Positions 17,184 through 25,884 of a stretch of 64,000 nt of DNA are shown piece after piece. The notes below the pieces were generated by a model. That model searched no databases. It saw only the letters and a program-made list of their open reading frames with translations, and was not told the DNA's origin. How positions within the stretch are numbered: the first letter of the stretch is position 1; the number at the start of each line of letters is the position of its first letter. Where the stretch lies: NCBI RefSeq assembly GCF_024832785.1, contig NZ_CP116615.1, positions 3,658,001 to 3,722,000 of the forward strand, written 5' to 3'. Position numbers and translations under genes: made by a program. The stretch comes from Fontisphaera persica (GTDB lineage: Bacteria; Verrucomicrobiota; Verrucomicrobiia; Limisphaerales; Fontisphaeraceae).

Positions 17184-17909
17184 ATGACCAGGTACGCGAT
17201 TATTGCCGATATCCATGCCAACCTCGAGGCCTTCAAGGTCGTGTTGGAGGATATCAAGGCCCAGAATTGCACCCATGTGGTGTGCCTGGGGGATGTGGTC
17301 GGCTATGGCGCCAACCCCAAGGAGTGCCTCGACATCGTGCGCGAAATGAAAATCCCCTGCATCAAGGGCAACCACGATGAAATGTGCTCGGTGGACAAAA
17401 ACCTCGAGGGCTTCAACCCCTACGCCGCCGAAGCCATCATGTGGACGCGCGACCAGCTCACCGAGGATGACCGCCAATGGCTGCGCGACCTCAAGTATCA
17501 GCGCCTCATCGCCAATTTCACCATCGTCCATGCCACCCTCGACCTGCCCCATCAATGGGGGTATGTGTTCGATAAACTAATGGCGGCCGCCAGTTTCACC
17601 TACCAGAACACGCCCGTCTGTTTCTTCGGCCATACCCATGTGCCCCTGGCCTTCATCCGCGACTCCGTCGTCCGCGGCGGCACCTATTCCAAGTTCAAGG
17701 TCGAGCCGGGCAAAAAATACTTTGTCAACGTCGGCAGCATCGGCCAGCCCCGCGACAACGACCCCCGCGCCGCCTACGTCGTGTACGACCTGGATGAAAA
17801 CACCATCGAGCTGCGCCGCCTCGAATACGACATCCCCACCGCCCAGAAAAAAATCCTGGCCGCCGGTCTTCCCGCCCGCCTGGCCGAGCGCCTGGCCTAC
17901 GGCAAATAA
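17184..17909 (+). CDS. Calcineurin-like metallophosphoesterase (YfcE/MJ0936 type)
   Basis: The 241-residue protein has all metal-binding motifs of the superfamily in order: IIADIHANLEAF (Dxh), LGDVVGYGANP (GDxxxxG), KGNHDEM (GNHD), IVHAT and FFGHTHVPLAF (GHxH). Two metals are expected in the active site. The family hydrolyses phosphodiesters, with natural substrates mostly unknown. It directly follows acyP, so the pair may be cytoplasmic house-cleaning phosphatases. About 100 bp separate it from the convergent DUF190 gene. Confidence 0.9.
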   Translation: MTRYAIIADIHANLEAFKVVLEDIKAQNCTHVVCLGDVVGYGANPKECLDIVREMKIPCIKGNHDEMCSVDKNLEGFNPYAAEAIMWTRDQLTEDDRQWLRDLKYQRLIANFTIVHATLDLPHQWGYVFDKLMAAASFTYQNTPVCFFGHTHVPLAFIRDSVVRGGTYSKFKVEPGKKYFVNVGSIGQPRDNDPRAAYVVYDLDENTIELRRLEYDIPTAQKKILAAGLPARLAERLAYGK

Positions 17910-18007
17910 ACCCGCCCCGCCTCCGCGCCTGCAGTCCTTGGTCTAGGCTTTTGCCCTTGGGCGAGGGGATTTTTGCCGGATTTCGGTTTTCCCCTTGTTG
18001 CTCGGGC

Positions 18008-18367
18008 TCAAATGCTCACTGGCTCGGACAAGTCCGGGTCGCTGCGGTAATCTATCACCCGCACTTTTTCCAGCGTCACCAGGCCGCCCTTCATCACCTC
18101 GTCCAGCCACGGCAGCAACTGCTGGATTTTTTCCTCCGTGTCCACAATCTCAATCACCAGCGGCAAATCCATCGAAAGCCGCAATATTTTGGCGGTGTGC
18201 AGCCGGCTGGAGCGGCCAAACCCCATCGAGCCGCGCAAGACCGTGGCGCCCGCCAGATGCATTTCCCGCGCCTTCAACACAATGGCTTCGTAGAGCGGAC
18301 GCGCGCCGTGCCGGTCGCTTTCCCCCAGAAAAATCCGCAACAACATCGCTTCTTTGGGCAGGTGCAT
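18008..18367 (-). CDS. DUF190 family protein next to fluoride channel
   Basis: The 119-residue product (MHLPKEAMLLRIFLGESDRHG) matches the DUF190 family, small PII-like proteins often encoded beside crcB. The segments LYEAIVLKAREMHLAGATV and GSMGFGRSSRLHT are typical, followed by LPLVIEIVDTEEKI. I chose the ATG at 18367, eight bases below the crcB stop; an upstream frame runs into crcB. The arrangement fabD-crcB-DUF190 on the minus strand suggests one transcript and a role in fluoride tolerance or its regulation, which is inferred from neighbourhood. Confidence 0.85.
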   Translation of the reverse strand: MHLPKEAMLLRIFLGESDRHGARPLYEAIVLKAREMHLAGATVLRGSMGFGRSSRLHTAKILRLSMDLPLVIEIVDTEEKIQQLLPWLDEVMKGGLVTLEKVRVIDYRSDPDLSEPVSI

Positions 18368-18375
18368 AAGAAGGC

Positions 18376-18774
18376 TCAGGAAAATTTTTGATTGATGTAC
18401 ATTCCCACAAAATACCCCGCCGTCACCGCCGCGAGGCACAGCACCACCGACAAAGCGGCGTTAGCCGCCGCCCAGCCCCATTGCCCCTCCCGCATGAGGG
18501 TCAACGTCTGCCAGCTAAAGGAGGAAAAGGTGGTGTATCCCCCCAGGAATCCCAGCAGCAGAAACTGCCGCACCGAAGCCCCCAGCCAAAACCGCCCATC
18601 CGGGTCGGTCACGGTGGCCAGCAGCCCAATCAGAAAACTGCCGCTCACATTCACCAACAGGGTGCCCCAGGGGAACACCTCGCCCACGCGGCTGGCCACC
18701 CAGCCGGACATCCAATAGCGGGCCACGCTGCCCAGCCCGCCGCCAATAAAAATCCACACTGCATTCATGGCCAT
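18376..18774 (-). CDS. crcB: Fluoride channel CrcB/FluC
   Basis: FluC is a small four-helix membrane protein that works as a dual-topology dimer and exports fluoride. The 132-residue product has GGGLGSVARYWMSG, TLLVNVSGSFLIGLL with the conserved asparagine, and GFLGGYTTFSSFSWQT, which holds the central Na+ and phenylalanine-box residues. Four hydrophobic segments are visible. I start at ATG 18774; a second ATG six bases downstream is also possible. There is no room for a fluoride riboswitch between fabD and this gene (35 bp). Confidence 0.95.
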   Translation of the reverse strand: MAMNAVWIFIGGGLGSVARYWMSGWVASRVGEVFPWGTLLVNVSGSFLIGLLATVTDPDGRFWLGASVRQFLLLGFLGGYTTFSSFSWQTLTLMREGQWGWAAANAALSVVLCLAAVTAGYFVGMYINQKFS

Positions 18775-18809
18775 GCTGGGGCGCCGCGCCCGGGCCTCCC
18801 CCGCCGCCG

Positions 18810-19739
18810 CTACCCGGCCAGCGCCTTGACCGTGGCCTCCAGGCTCGGCACATCGGCCACATTCAGGCACTGCGCGCTTTTGTCAATGCGCTTCATGAAA
18901 CCGCTCAGCGCCGTGCCCGGCCCCAATTCGATGAACCGGGTGAATCCTTGCGCCAGCAGGTAGCGCATGGAGGCCTCCCACCGCACCGACGCGGTGACTT
19001 GTTCCACCAGCCGCTGCCGGATTTCCTCCGGCGCGCCATGCGGCTGGGCGGTCACGTTGGAGATGACCGGCACCGCCGGCGGGCGGAGGGCAATGCGCTC
19101 CAGCTCCGCCTGCAATTTGGGCTGGGCCGACGCCATCAGGGGCGAGTGATAGGCCCCCGCCACCACCAGCGGCAACGCTCGTTTGGCCCCGCGGGCCTTG
19201 GCCAGCTCGCACGCCCGCTCGATTTGCCCAGCGGCGCCCGAAATCACAATCTGGCCCGGACAATTCAAATTGGCAATGGACACGCCCGCCGCCTCGCAGA
19301 CCTGCCGGCATTCCGGCTCTTCCAGCCCGATAATCGCCGCCATTCCGCCGCGCGTGGCATCGCACGCCTCCTGCATGAACCGCCCCCGCTGGCGCACCAC
19401 CCGCAAACCATCCGCAAAATCCATCGCCCCCGCCGCCGTCAGCGCGGTGAACTCACCCAGCGACAATCCGGCCGTGGCCTCGAAGCGCAGGCCGGGGCAA
19501 CGCTCCTTCAGCAGCTCCAGCGCCACCCAGCTCACCAGAAAAATGCCCGGCTGGGCGTTTTCGGTCTTGGTCAGCTCCGGCTCCGGGCCATGGAAGCAAA
19601 TGGCGGCCAAATCATAACCCAGCGCGGCGTTGGCGCGCTCAAACCAGGCCTGAGCAGTGGGAAATTGCGCGGCCAAATCTTTGCCCATCCCCACCACTTG
19701 GGCGCCCTGTCCAGCAAACACTAATGCAGTTTTACTCAT
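18810..19739 (-). CDS. fabD: Malonyl-CoA:ACP transacylase
   Basis: FabD loads malonate onto acyl carrier protein for fatty acid synthesis. The 309-residue protein begins MSKTALVFAGQGAQVVGMGK and carries the nucleophile motif GLSLGEF (Ser93). It also has RGRFMQEAC with the malonyl-binding arginine, and GAYHSPLM with the catalytic His198. Length is normal. It is the first gene of a minus-strand group with crcB and DUF190. No other fatty acid synthesis gene lies nearby, which is unusual because fabD often sits with fabH, fabG or acpP. Confidence 0.96.
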   Translation of the reverse strand: MSKTALVFAGQGAQVVGMGKDLAAQFPTAQAWFERANAALGYDLAAICFHGPEPELTKTENAQPGIFLVSWVALELLKERCPGLRFEATAGLSLGEFTALTAAGAMDFADGLRVVRQRGRFMQEACDATRGGMAAIIGLEEPECRQVCEAAGVSIANLNCPGQIVISGAAGQIERACELAKARGAKRALPLVVAGAYHSPLMASAQPKLQAELERIALRPPAVPVISNVTAQPHGAPEEIRQRLVEQVTASVRWEASMRYLLAQGFTRFIELGPGTALSGFMKRIDKSAQCLNVADVPSLEATVKALAG

Positions 19740-19878
19740 AAATGGCCCGACATTAAGCCCGAAAGCGTCCCCGCTGAAAAGCCTGAATTATGCCTTGCGC
19801 CGCCGCGGGCGCCCGCCCGGAGCGGGTGGCAAACCGGCTTGGCCGGCCCCCTCGCCTTCCTCAAACGCCGCTGCCGCG

Positions 19879-20358
19879 CTACGGGGTGACCGGCAACCGC
19901 CCGTTGTTCTCCTCCCGATGCATCAGGATGCCCTCCACCTTGTACGGCTTGAGCATGAAATGGGTGGCCGTGCTCAACACGCCCTGGATGGTGGCCAGTT
20001 TCTCCGACACAAACGCCGCCACTTCCCGCAAATTATCCCCCTCCACCACCACCAGCAAATCATACCCCCCTGACATCAGGTAGCAGGAGCGCACCTCGTC
20101 ATACTTGGCAATCCGCTCCGCCAGGCGGTCAAAGCCGCCGCCGCGTTCCGGGGTGATTTTCACCTCAATCACCGCGCGCACCATTTCCACCCCGAGCTTT
20201 TCCTCGTTGAGCACGGCATGCGTGCCCAGAATAAGCTGCTGCTCCTCGGCAGCTTTGAGCCGGGCGCGCACCTCCTCCTCGCTGAGGTTCAACATGGCCG
20301 CCAATTGCGCCGGTTGCAGGGTGGCGTTATCGCGCAACAACTTCAAAATCATTTCCAT
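19879..20358 (-). CDS. Lrp/AsnC family transcriptional regulator
   Basis: The 159-residue protein has an N-terminal winged helix, about residues 5-55 (LAAMLNLSEEEVRARL). A RAM ligand-binding domain follows, with VEMVRAVIEVKITPERGGG and SGGYDLLVVVEGDNLREVAA. It ends with FMLKPYKVEGILM. The family usually senses amino acids and regulates their metabolism. It stands alone, divergent from the sirtuin gene with about 150 bp between them, and its targets cannot be inferred. Confidence 0.9.
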   Translation of the reverse strand: MEMILKLLRDNATLQPAQLAAMLNLSEEEVRARLKAAEEQQLILGTHAVLNEEKLGVEMVRAVIEVKITPERGGGFDRLAERIAKYDEVRSCYLMSGGYDLLVVVEGDNLREVAAFVSEKLATIQGVLSTATHFMLKPYKVEGILMHREENNGRLPVTP

Positions 20359-20512
20359 GCCAGTTCATGTACCACGCCTGCCCGCCCAGGGCCAACGAAA
20401 AAGCCGCCGCCCTTCCCCACCGCCAGCCCGCGGGGTCTGAGGCCAAGCGGGGAGCGGCCGCCGGCCAGAATATTCACTGGTCTTGGGTGCAGCCGTCGTG
20501 CATCCTTGGCGC

Positions 20513-21289
20513 ATGAGCACCAACGGCGTTGTCTTTCCCCCTGAATTAGTGCAGGCCATGCGCCAGGCCGGGCACATTGTCGCCTCCACCGGCGCCGGGG
20601 TTTCCGCCGAAAGCGGAGTGCCCACCTTCCGGGATGCCCAGACGGGCTTCTGGGCGCAGTTCAAGCCGGAGGAACTCGCCACCCCGGAGGCGTTTGCCGC
20701 CAATCCGGAGCGCGTCTGGCAATGGTACGCCGTCCGGCGGCGGCGGGTGCGCGAAGTGCAACCCAATCCGGGGCACCTCGCGCTGGCGGAAATGGAGCGG
20801 CGGGCGCGGCGGTTCACCTTGATTACCCAAAATGTGGACCGGCTGCATCAGCGCGCAGGCAGCCGCAACGTGGTGGAGTTGCATGGGTGCATTTTGAGTG
20901 TGCGCTGCCCCCGGGGCCATCATGTGATTGAGGATTATCAGGATGCCGCCGATGAGGCCGTGCCGCGGTGTCCCCTGTGCCAGGCGTACCTCAGGCCGGC
21001 GGTGGTGTGGTTTGGAGAGGAGCTGCCGGCGCATGCCCTGGAAGCCGCGGACACAGCGGCGCGGCAGTGCGAGGTTTTTCTTTCCATCGGCACCTCTACG
21101 CTCGTGTATCCGGCGGCGCAGTTGCCCTTCACGGCCCTCGAATGCGGCGCCACCGTCGTAGAAATCAATCCCCAGCCCACCCCCTTGACCGATTCGGCCA
21201 CCTACACCTTTCACGGGCCAAGCGGGGTGATTCTGCCGCAGTTGTTGAAGGCCGTTTGGGGGGAAATGGCGGCGCCTCAAAATCCATAA
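20513..21289 (+). CDS. Sir2-family NAD-dependent deacylase (class III)
   Basis: Sirtuins remove acyl groups from lysines using NAD. The 258-residue protein, started at ATG 20513, has the NAD motif STGAGVSAESGVPTFR, TQNVDRLHQRAG and the catalytic histidine in VELHG (about residue 124). Tyr72 and Arg75 (WYAVRR) form the Y-x-x-R motif of class III, CobB/SIRT5-like enzymes that prefer succinyl or malonyl lysine. In the zinc knuckle the first pair is CPRGHH rather than CxxC, so a histidine may replace one cysteine; the second pair CPLC is intact. The upstream frame to 20483 lacks family support. Confidence 0.92.
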   Translation: MSTNGVVFPPELVQAMRQAGHIVASTGAGVSAESGVPTFRDAQTGFWAQFKPEELATPEAFAANPERVWQWYAVRRRRVREVQPNPGHLALAEMERRARRFTLITQNVDRLHQRAGSRNVVELHGCILSVRCPRGHHVIEDYQDAADEAVPRCPLCQAYLRPAVVWFGEELPAHALEAADTAARQCEVFLSIGTSTLVYPAAQLPFTALECGATVVEINPQPTPLTDSATYTFHGPSGVILPQLLKAVWGEMAAPQNP

Positions 21290-21341
21290 GAGGTGGGCGG
21301 AACGCGGTACTCCCGGTCCCTGGGGGGGAAACGGCCGGGAA

Positions 21342-22910
21342 TTATTTGGCCAGCTCCACGCAGCGGGTTTCGCGCAGCACCACCACTTTAATCTGGCCGG
21401 GGTATTGCAGCTCCTCCTCGATTTGCCGGGCGATGTTCCGCGCCAGCACCAGCGCCTGGGCGTCATCCACGCGCTCCGGCTGCACCAGCACCCGCAGCTC
21501 GCGGCCGGCCTGTACGGCAAAGCATTTGTCCACGCCAGGGAAGGAGCGGCCGATGCGCTCCAAATCCTCCACCCGCTTGAGGTAGGTGGTCATGGTTTCA
21601 ATGCGCGCCCCCGGGCGGGAAGCACTGATGGCATCGGCGGCGGCCAGAATGGCACTAATCGGCCCATCCACCTCCACATCCCCATGATGCGCGGCCACCG
21701 CCTTGACCACCACTTCCGGCTCGCCGTGGCGCTTAATCAGCTCCGCCCCCACCAGCGCATGGGCGCCTTCCACTTCATGGCTCACAGCCTTGCCAATGTC
21801 ATGCAGCAGGCCGGCGCGTTTGGACAACGCCACATCCACGCCCAGCTCCCCGGCCATCAAACCGGCCAGGTGGGCCACTTCCACGGAGTGCTCCAAAATG
21901 TTCTGCGAAAAACTGTGCCGGAAGTGCAACCGGCCCAGCACTTTCAGGATTTCCGGATGCAGGCTGTTGACCCCGGCCCGCAAGGCCGCCTGCTCGCCGT
22001 AGCGGTAAATGGTTTCATCCATCTCCTGGGTGACCTTGGCCACCACTTCCTCGATGCGGGTGGGATGAATGCGGCCATCCTGAATGAGCCGTTGCATGGC
22101 CTCCCGCGCAATTTCGCGGCGCACCGGGTCAAAGCCGCTCAACACCACGGCGTTAGGCGTGTCATCAATCAACACCGTCACCCCGGTCGCATTTTCAAAG
22201 GCGCGAATGTTCCGGCCCTCGCGCCCAATAATCCGGCCTTTGATTTCCTCCCCGGGCAGGGCAATGGTGGCGGTGGTGGATTCAAAAGTCAGGCTGCCAG
22301 AGTAACGCTGAATGGCCAGGCTGACGATGAACCGCGCTTTTTCGTCCGCGGTGTGGCGCGCCTCCTCCAGAATCCGCCGGGCCAGCGCGGCCGCCTCGTG
22401 GGCGGTCTCGGCTTCCACCTCCCGCAACAGCTCCGCCCGGGCGGCCTCGGCGCTCAAATGGCACAGGGATTCGAGCCGTTCACGCTGCTGCTTCATGAGC
22501 GCCGCCAAATCCTCCTGTTGTTGGGCCAGAATCTCGGCTTTGCGCTGGCATTCCTGCTTTTGAGTTTCCAGGGCGGCTTCGCGTTCGAGAGCGGCTTTGA
22601 GCTGCTGGGCAAGGAGGGCTTCGCGCTGGGCCAGGCGCTGCTCGGCTTCCGACACTTCACGCCGCCGGGCAGCCAGCGCCTGCTCGTTTTCCTGGCGCAG
22701 CTTCATGGCCTCCTCGGTGGCGGCCAGGCGCGCCTCGCGGGTGATGGCCTCGGCCTCTCTCCGGGCGTTTTGCAGGATTTGCTGCTCTTGCTGGGCCAGG
22801 GCTGAGCGGGCGCACTTCTCCCGCCAGCGTGCCAGCAGCAAACCCAGAATCACGCCCCCGGCCAGAGCTGCCAACCCGATCGGGGTCTCAATTCCAGCAA
22901 ATAACATCAT
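21342..22910 (-). CDS. rny: Ribonuclease Y
   Basis: RNase Y is a membrane-anchored endoribonuclease that starts mRNA decay. The 522-residue protein has one N-terminal membrane helix (about residues 8-26). A long Glu/Gln/Ala-rich coiled coil follows (about 30-190), then a KH domain with GRIIGREGRNIRAFE. The HD domain holds LLHDIGKAVSHE and AVAAHHGDVEVDG. The end, KVVVLRETRCVELAK, is typical. It is the last gene of a three-gene minus-strand unit, three bases after the 5-formyl-THF cyclo-ligase stop and start region. Confidence 0.96.
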   Translation of the reverse strand: MMLFAGIETPIGLAALAGGVILGLLLARWREKCARSALAQQEQQILQNARREAEAITREARLAATEEAMKLRQENEQALAARRREVSEAEQRLAQREALLAQQLKAALEREAALETQKQECQRKAEILAQQQEDLAALMKQQRERLESLCHLSAEAARAELLREVEAETAHEAAALARRILEEARHTADEKARFIVSLAIQRYSGSLTFESTTATIALPGEEIKGRIIGREGRNIRAFENATGVTVLIDDTPNAVVLSGFDPVRREIAREAMQRLIQDGRIHPTRIEEVVAKVTQEMDETIYRYGEQAALRAGVNSLHPEILKVLGRLHFRHSFSQNILEHSVEVAHLAGLMAGELGVDVALSKRAGLLHDIGKAVSHEVEGAHALVGAELIKRHGEPEVVVKAVAAHHGDVEVDGPISAILAAADAISASRPGARIETMTTYLKRVEDLERIGRSFPGVDKCFAVQAGRELRVLVQPERVDDAQALVLARNIARQIEEELQYPGQIKVVVLRETRCVELAK

Positions 22911-22913
22911 GTG

Positions 22914-23498
22914 TTAACCGCGGCCGTGCATTGGCTGCAGGCCGGACGGTGTGGCCACTGCTTCCATGGCCACGTCCTGCGGCTCGCCTGGAAAATCCAG
23001 GCCCACCTGCCAGGCATATCCCACGCCCCATTTTTGACCGGCAAAGCCAGCCAGCATCCGGTCATAGTATCCTGCCCCGCGTCCCAAGCGGACGCCATCC
23101 TGATTAAAACCTAGCGCAGGTACCACCACCAAGTCCAGCAACTTTAACGAAATTTCTACTGTTTCCGGCCCCGGCTCCAGAATGCCGTACCTCCCCGGCG
23201 CCAGGTCCCGCCCCAGGTCCCGGACCTCCCGCGGCTTGTAGCCACCGGTGGCAACGTCAAAGGCGGGCAGACCCACGCGCTTGCCCTGCGCCAGCGCCGC
23301 CGCCAGCAACGCGCTCACCTCCAGCTCGTCCGGCAGGGCGGAATACAGCAACACGGTCTTGGCCGCCTGCCACAACGGCTGCGCCGCCAACACCTCCACC
23401 AAGGCGGCAGAGGCTCTTGCCCGCTCCGCCGCAGGGACTTGCCGCAAACGCTCCCGCATCCGGCGCCGCCACTGCGCTTTGATTTCCGCGGGGTTCAT
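22914..23498 (-). CDS. 5-formyltetrahydrofolate cyclo-ligase
   Basis: The enzyme converts 5-formyl-THF with ATP to 5,10-methenyl-THF, returning a storage folate to the one-carbon pool. The 194-residue product has an N-terminal basic helix (KAQWRRRMRERL), YSALPDELEV, and the ATP-binding signature DGVRLGRGAGYYDRML. VVPALGFNQ precedes it. Its ATG overlaps the rarA stop by four bases (23495-23498) and rny starts three bases beyond its own stop, so the three genes form a tight operon. Gene names vary between species (ygfA, fau, yqgN), so none is given. Confidence 0.93.
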   Translation of the reverse strand: MNPAEIKAQWRRRMRERLRQVPAAERARASAALVEVLAAQPLWQAAKTVLLYSALPDELEVSALLAAALAQGKRVGLPAFDVATGGYKPREVRDLGRDLAPGRYGILEPGPETVEISLKLLDLVVVPALGFNQDGVRLGRGAGYYDRMLAGFAGQKWGVGYAWQVGLDFPGEPQDVAMEAVATPSGLQPMHGRG

Positions 23499-24901
23499 GT
23501 TGCGGGAGGCGCCGGCGGGGCATCAGCAGACCCCGTTTTCTTGACGGCATCCAACTGGGCGCGCCAGTAATCCAGACGCTCCTTGATTTTCTTTTCCGTG
23601 CCCAAAGTGCCGGGCTGATAATAATGCCGCACAGCGCCCAGGTAATCCTGCGCCACAAAATGCCCGGGGTGGTCATGGGCATAGGCGTAGCCCTCGCCAT
23701 GTCCCAGCCGCGCCGCGCCCGCATAATGGGTGTCCTGCAACGCCTTGGGCACGGGCAGCGTCCGGCCGGAGCGCACGTCCTCCAGCGCCGCATCAATGGC
23801 CAGGTAGGCGCTGTTGCTCTTGTAAGCCGTCGCCAGGTACACCGTGGCCTCCGCAATCGGTATGCGCGCCTCCGGCCAGCCGATGAACTCCGCCGCCTGA
23901 TGCGCCGCCACCGCCAGCACCAGGGCCATGGGGTCGGCCAGCCCCACATCCTCCGCGGCCAGAATGATCAGCCGCCGGGTGATGAACCGCGGGTCCTCCC
24001 CCACATGAATCATCTTGGCCAGCCAGTACAACGCCGCGTCCGGGTCGCTGCCGCGCACAGACTTGATAAAGGCCGAAATGGTGTCGTAATGCGCATCCTC
24101 ATCCCCGTCATAGACAATGGCTTTTTTCTGGATGCTTTGCTCGGCCACCGCCAGGGTGAGGTGAATGAAACCATCCGGCCCGGCCGGGGTGGTCAAAGCC
24201 GCAATCTCCAGGGCGTTCAGGGCCTTGCGGGCGTCGCCGTCCGCCACCCGCGCCAGGTGCCGCAACGCCTCCTCGTCCGCCTTCAGCGGCATGGCGCCCA
24301 GGCCGCGCTCGCGGTCCTGCAAGGCCCGCCGCAACACCACCAGCAATTCCTCCTCGCTCAGCGGTTGCAGCTCAAAAATCTGCGAACGCGACACCAGCGG
24401 CGAATTGACAAAGAAAAAGGGATTGTGCGTGGTGGCCCCAATGAGCCGGATGGCGCCATTCTCCACCTCCGGCAGCAGGACATCCTGCTGCGCCTTGTTG
24501 AACCGGTGAATCTCATCCACCAGCAGCAGTGTGGGCTGGCCCGTCTGGCGCAGGCGATACGCCGCCGCCGCCAGCACCCGCCGCATGTCGGCCACATTCG
24601 ATTCCACCCCGCTCAGCCGCTCGAAATGGCAGCGCGTGCGCCGCGCAATAATCTGGGCCAGGGTGGTCTTCCCCGTGCCCGGCGGCCCGTAAAAAATCAG
24701 GGACTGAATGCGGTCCGACTCAATGGCCCGCCGCAACAACAAACCGGGGGCCAGAATATGTTGCTGGCCCACGAACTCCTCCAGCGTCTGCGGGCGCATC
24801 CGCGCGGCCAGGGGCGCCGCGTGCATGGCGGCGGCGCCACCGGCAGCCTCTGGCTCCGGCGCAGCCCTGCCTTCGGCGGCAAACAAGTCGTCCTGCGCCA
24901 T
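23495..24901 (-). CDS. rarA: Replication-associated recombination protein A (AAA ATPase)
   Basis: RarA/MgsA belongs to the clamp-loader-like AAA+ ATPases and acts at stalled replication forks. The 468-residue protein has Walker A FYGPPGTGKTTLAQ, Walker B LLLVDEIHRFNKAQQD, sensor 1 LIGATTHNPFF and an arginine-finger region. The C-terminal tetramerisation domain follows, with YDGDEDAHYDTISAFIKS and GSDPDAALYWLAKM. An Ala-rich N-terminal extension precedes RPQTLEEFVGQQHIL. It is the first gene of the rarA, cyclo-ligase, rny operon. Confidence 0.95.
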   Translation of the reverse strand: MAQDDLFAAEGRAAPEPEAAGGAAAMHAAPLAARMRPQTLEEFVGQQHILAPGLLLRRAIESDRIQSLIFYGPPGTGKTTLAQIIARRTRCHFERLSGVESNVADMRRVLAAAAYRLRQTGQPTLLLVDEIHRFNKAQQDVLLPEVENGAIRLIGATTHNPFFFVNSPLVSRSQIFELQPLSEEELLVVLRRALQDRERGLGAMPLKADEEALRHLARVADGDARKALNALEIAALTTPAGPDGFIHLTLAVAEQSIQKKAIVYDGDEDAHYDTISAFIKSVRGSDPDAALYWLAKMIHVGEDPRFITRRLIILAAEDVGLADPMALVLAVAAHQAAEFIGWPEARIPIAEATVYLATAYKSNSAYLAIDAALEDVRSGRTLPVPKALQDTHYAGAARLGHGEGYAYAHDHPGHFVAQDYLGAVRHYYQPGTLGTEKKIKERLDYWRAQLDAVKKTGSADAPPAPPAT

Positions 24902-25071
24902 GTCTCCAACTTACCCCTTATCCGGCTCGCAAAAAAGCGCCAAGTTGCAGGCAGCGGCCGCCACCTCGCTTCCTCCCGCGCCCGCCATGCCCGGCCAGCC
25001 AGCCCGGCGGGGACTGCGCCCTCCCAACAAGAGCTTGGCGGGAGGAGGAAGACGGGATATGTTAGGGGACG

Positions 25072-25881
25072 ATGAGACATTTATTCGGGTTACTGCTTTG
25101 CGCCGTGGCGGCCTGCGGGTTGGGGGCGGCCGAGCCGCTGAAGGCGCTCTACATCACCGGCGGCTGCTGCCACGATTACCAGCGGCAAAAAGAAATCATC
25201 CCCGCCGGGGTCAAACAGCGCGCGAACGTGGAGTTCACTGTGGTGCACGCGGGAGGCAACGGCACGCGCTACCAGGGCATTGAAAACAGCCTGTACCAAA
25301 AGCCCGATTGGGCCAAAGGTTACGACGTGGTGATTCATAACGAGTGTTTCGCCGATGACCAGGACCTCGAGTACGTCGAGCGGGTGCTCAAGCCCCATCG
25401 CGAGGGCGTGCCCGCCGTGGTGGTGCACTGCACCATGCACACCTTCCGCGCCCTGAAAACCAACGTCTTCCGCGAATTCCTCGGTGTCTCCTCCTTTGGC
25501 CACGGCCCGCAGCATCCGCTGGATGTGCAGCTCGTCAAACCCGACCATCCCATTCTCCGCGGCTTTCCGGCGGACTGGAAAACCGGCCCCGAAGAGCTGT
25601 ACGCCATCAGCCAGGTCTTCTCCAACACCACCGTGCTGGCCACCGCCGCGGACAAGAAAAAGGACGCCAGCGGCCAGTGGGTGGCCACCGAGCGGCAGCA
25701 CGCTTTGATTTGGGTGAACACCTTCGGCAAGGGCCGCGTCTTCGGCACCACCCTCGCGCACAACAACTACACCTTCGCTGACCCCGTGTTTCTGGACATG
25801 TTCACCCGCGGGTTGTTGTGGGCCTGCGACAAGCTCGATGACCAGGGCCGGCCCAGGCCGGGGTATGGTCCGGTGAAGTAA
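25072..25881 (+). CDS. Secreted ThuA-like domain protein
   Basis: The 269-residue protein has a signal peptide (MRHLFGLLLCAVAACGLGAAE) and a ThuA-like glutamine-amidotransferase-fold domain. Characteristic segments are LYITGGCCHDYQRQ, YDVVIHNECFADDQDLEYVE, GVPAVVVHCTMHTFR, and HPILRGFP. The family is abundant in Planctomycetes and Verrucomicrobia, where it often neighbours sugar dehydrogenases; its biochemical activity is poorly known. hflX begins three bases after its stop, and a Gfo/Idh/MocA gene, its common partner family, comes next after hflX. Confidence 0.88.
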   Translation: MRHLFGLLLCAVAACGLGAAEPLKALYITGGCCHDYQRQKEIIPAGVKQRANVEFTVVHAGGNGTRYQGIENSLYQKPDWAKGYDVVIHNECFADDQDLEYVERVLKPHREGVPAVVVHCTMHTFRALKTNVFREFLGVSSFGHGPQHPLDVQLVKPDHPILRGFPADWKTGPEELYAISQVFSNTTVLATAADKKKDASGQWVATERQHALIWVNTFGKGRVFGTTLAHNNYTFADPVFLDMFTRGLLWACDKLDDQGRPRPGYGPVK

Positions 25882-25884
25882 GCC

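Noticed and set aside
18775-18809. Fluoride riboswitch before crcB
   Set aside because: Only 35 bp separate fabD and crcB, too short for the aptamer, and no such fold is visible.
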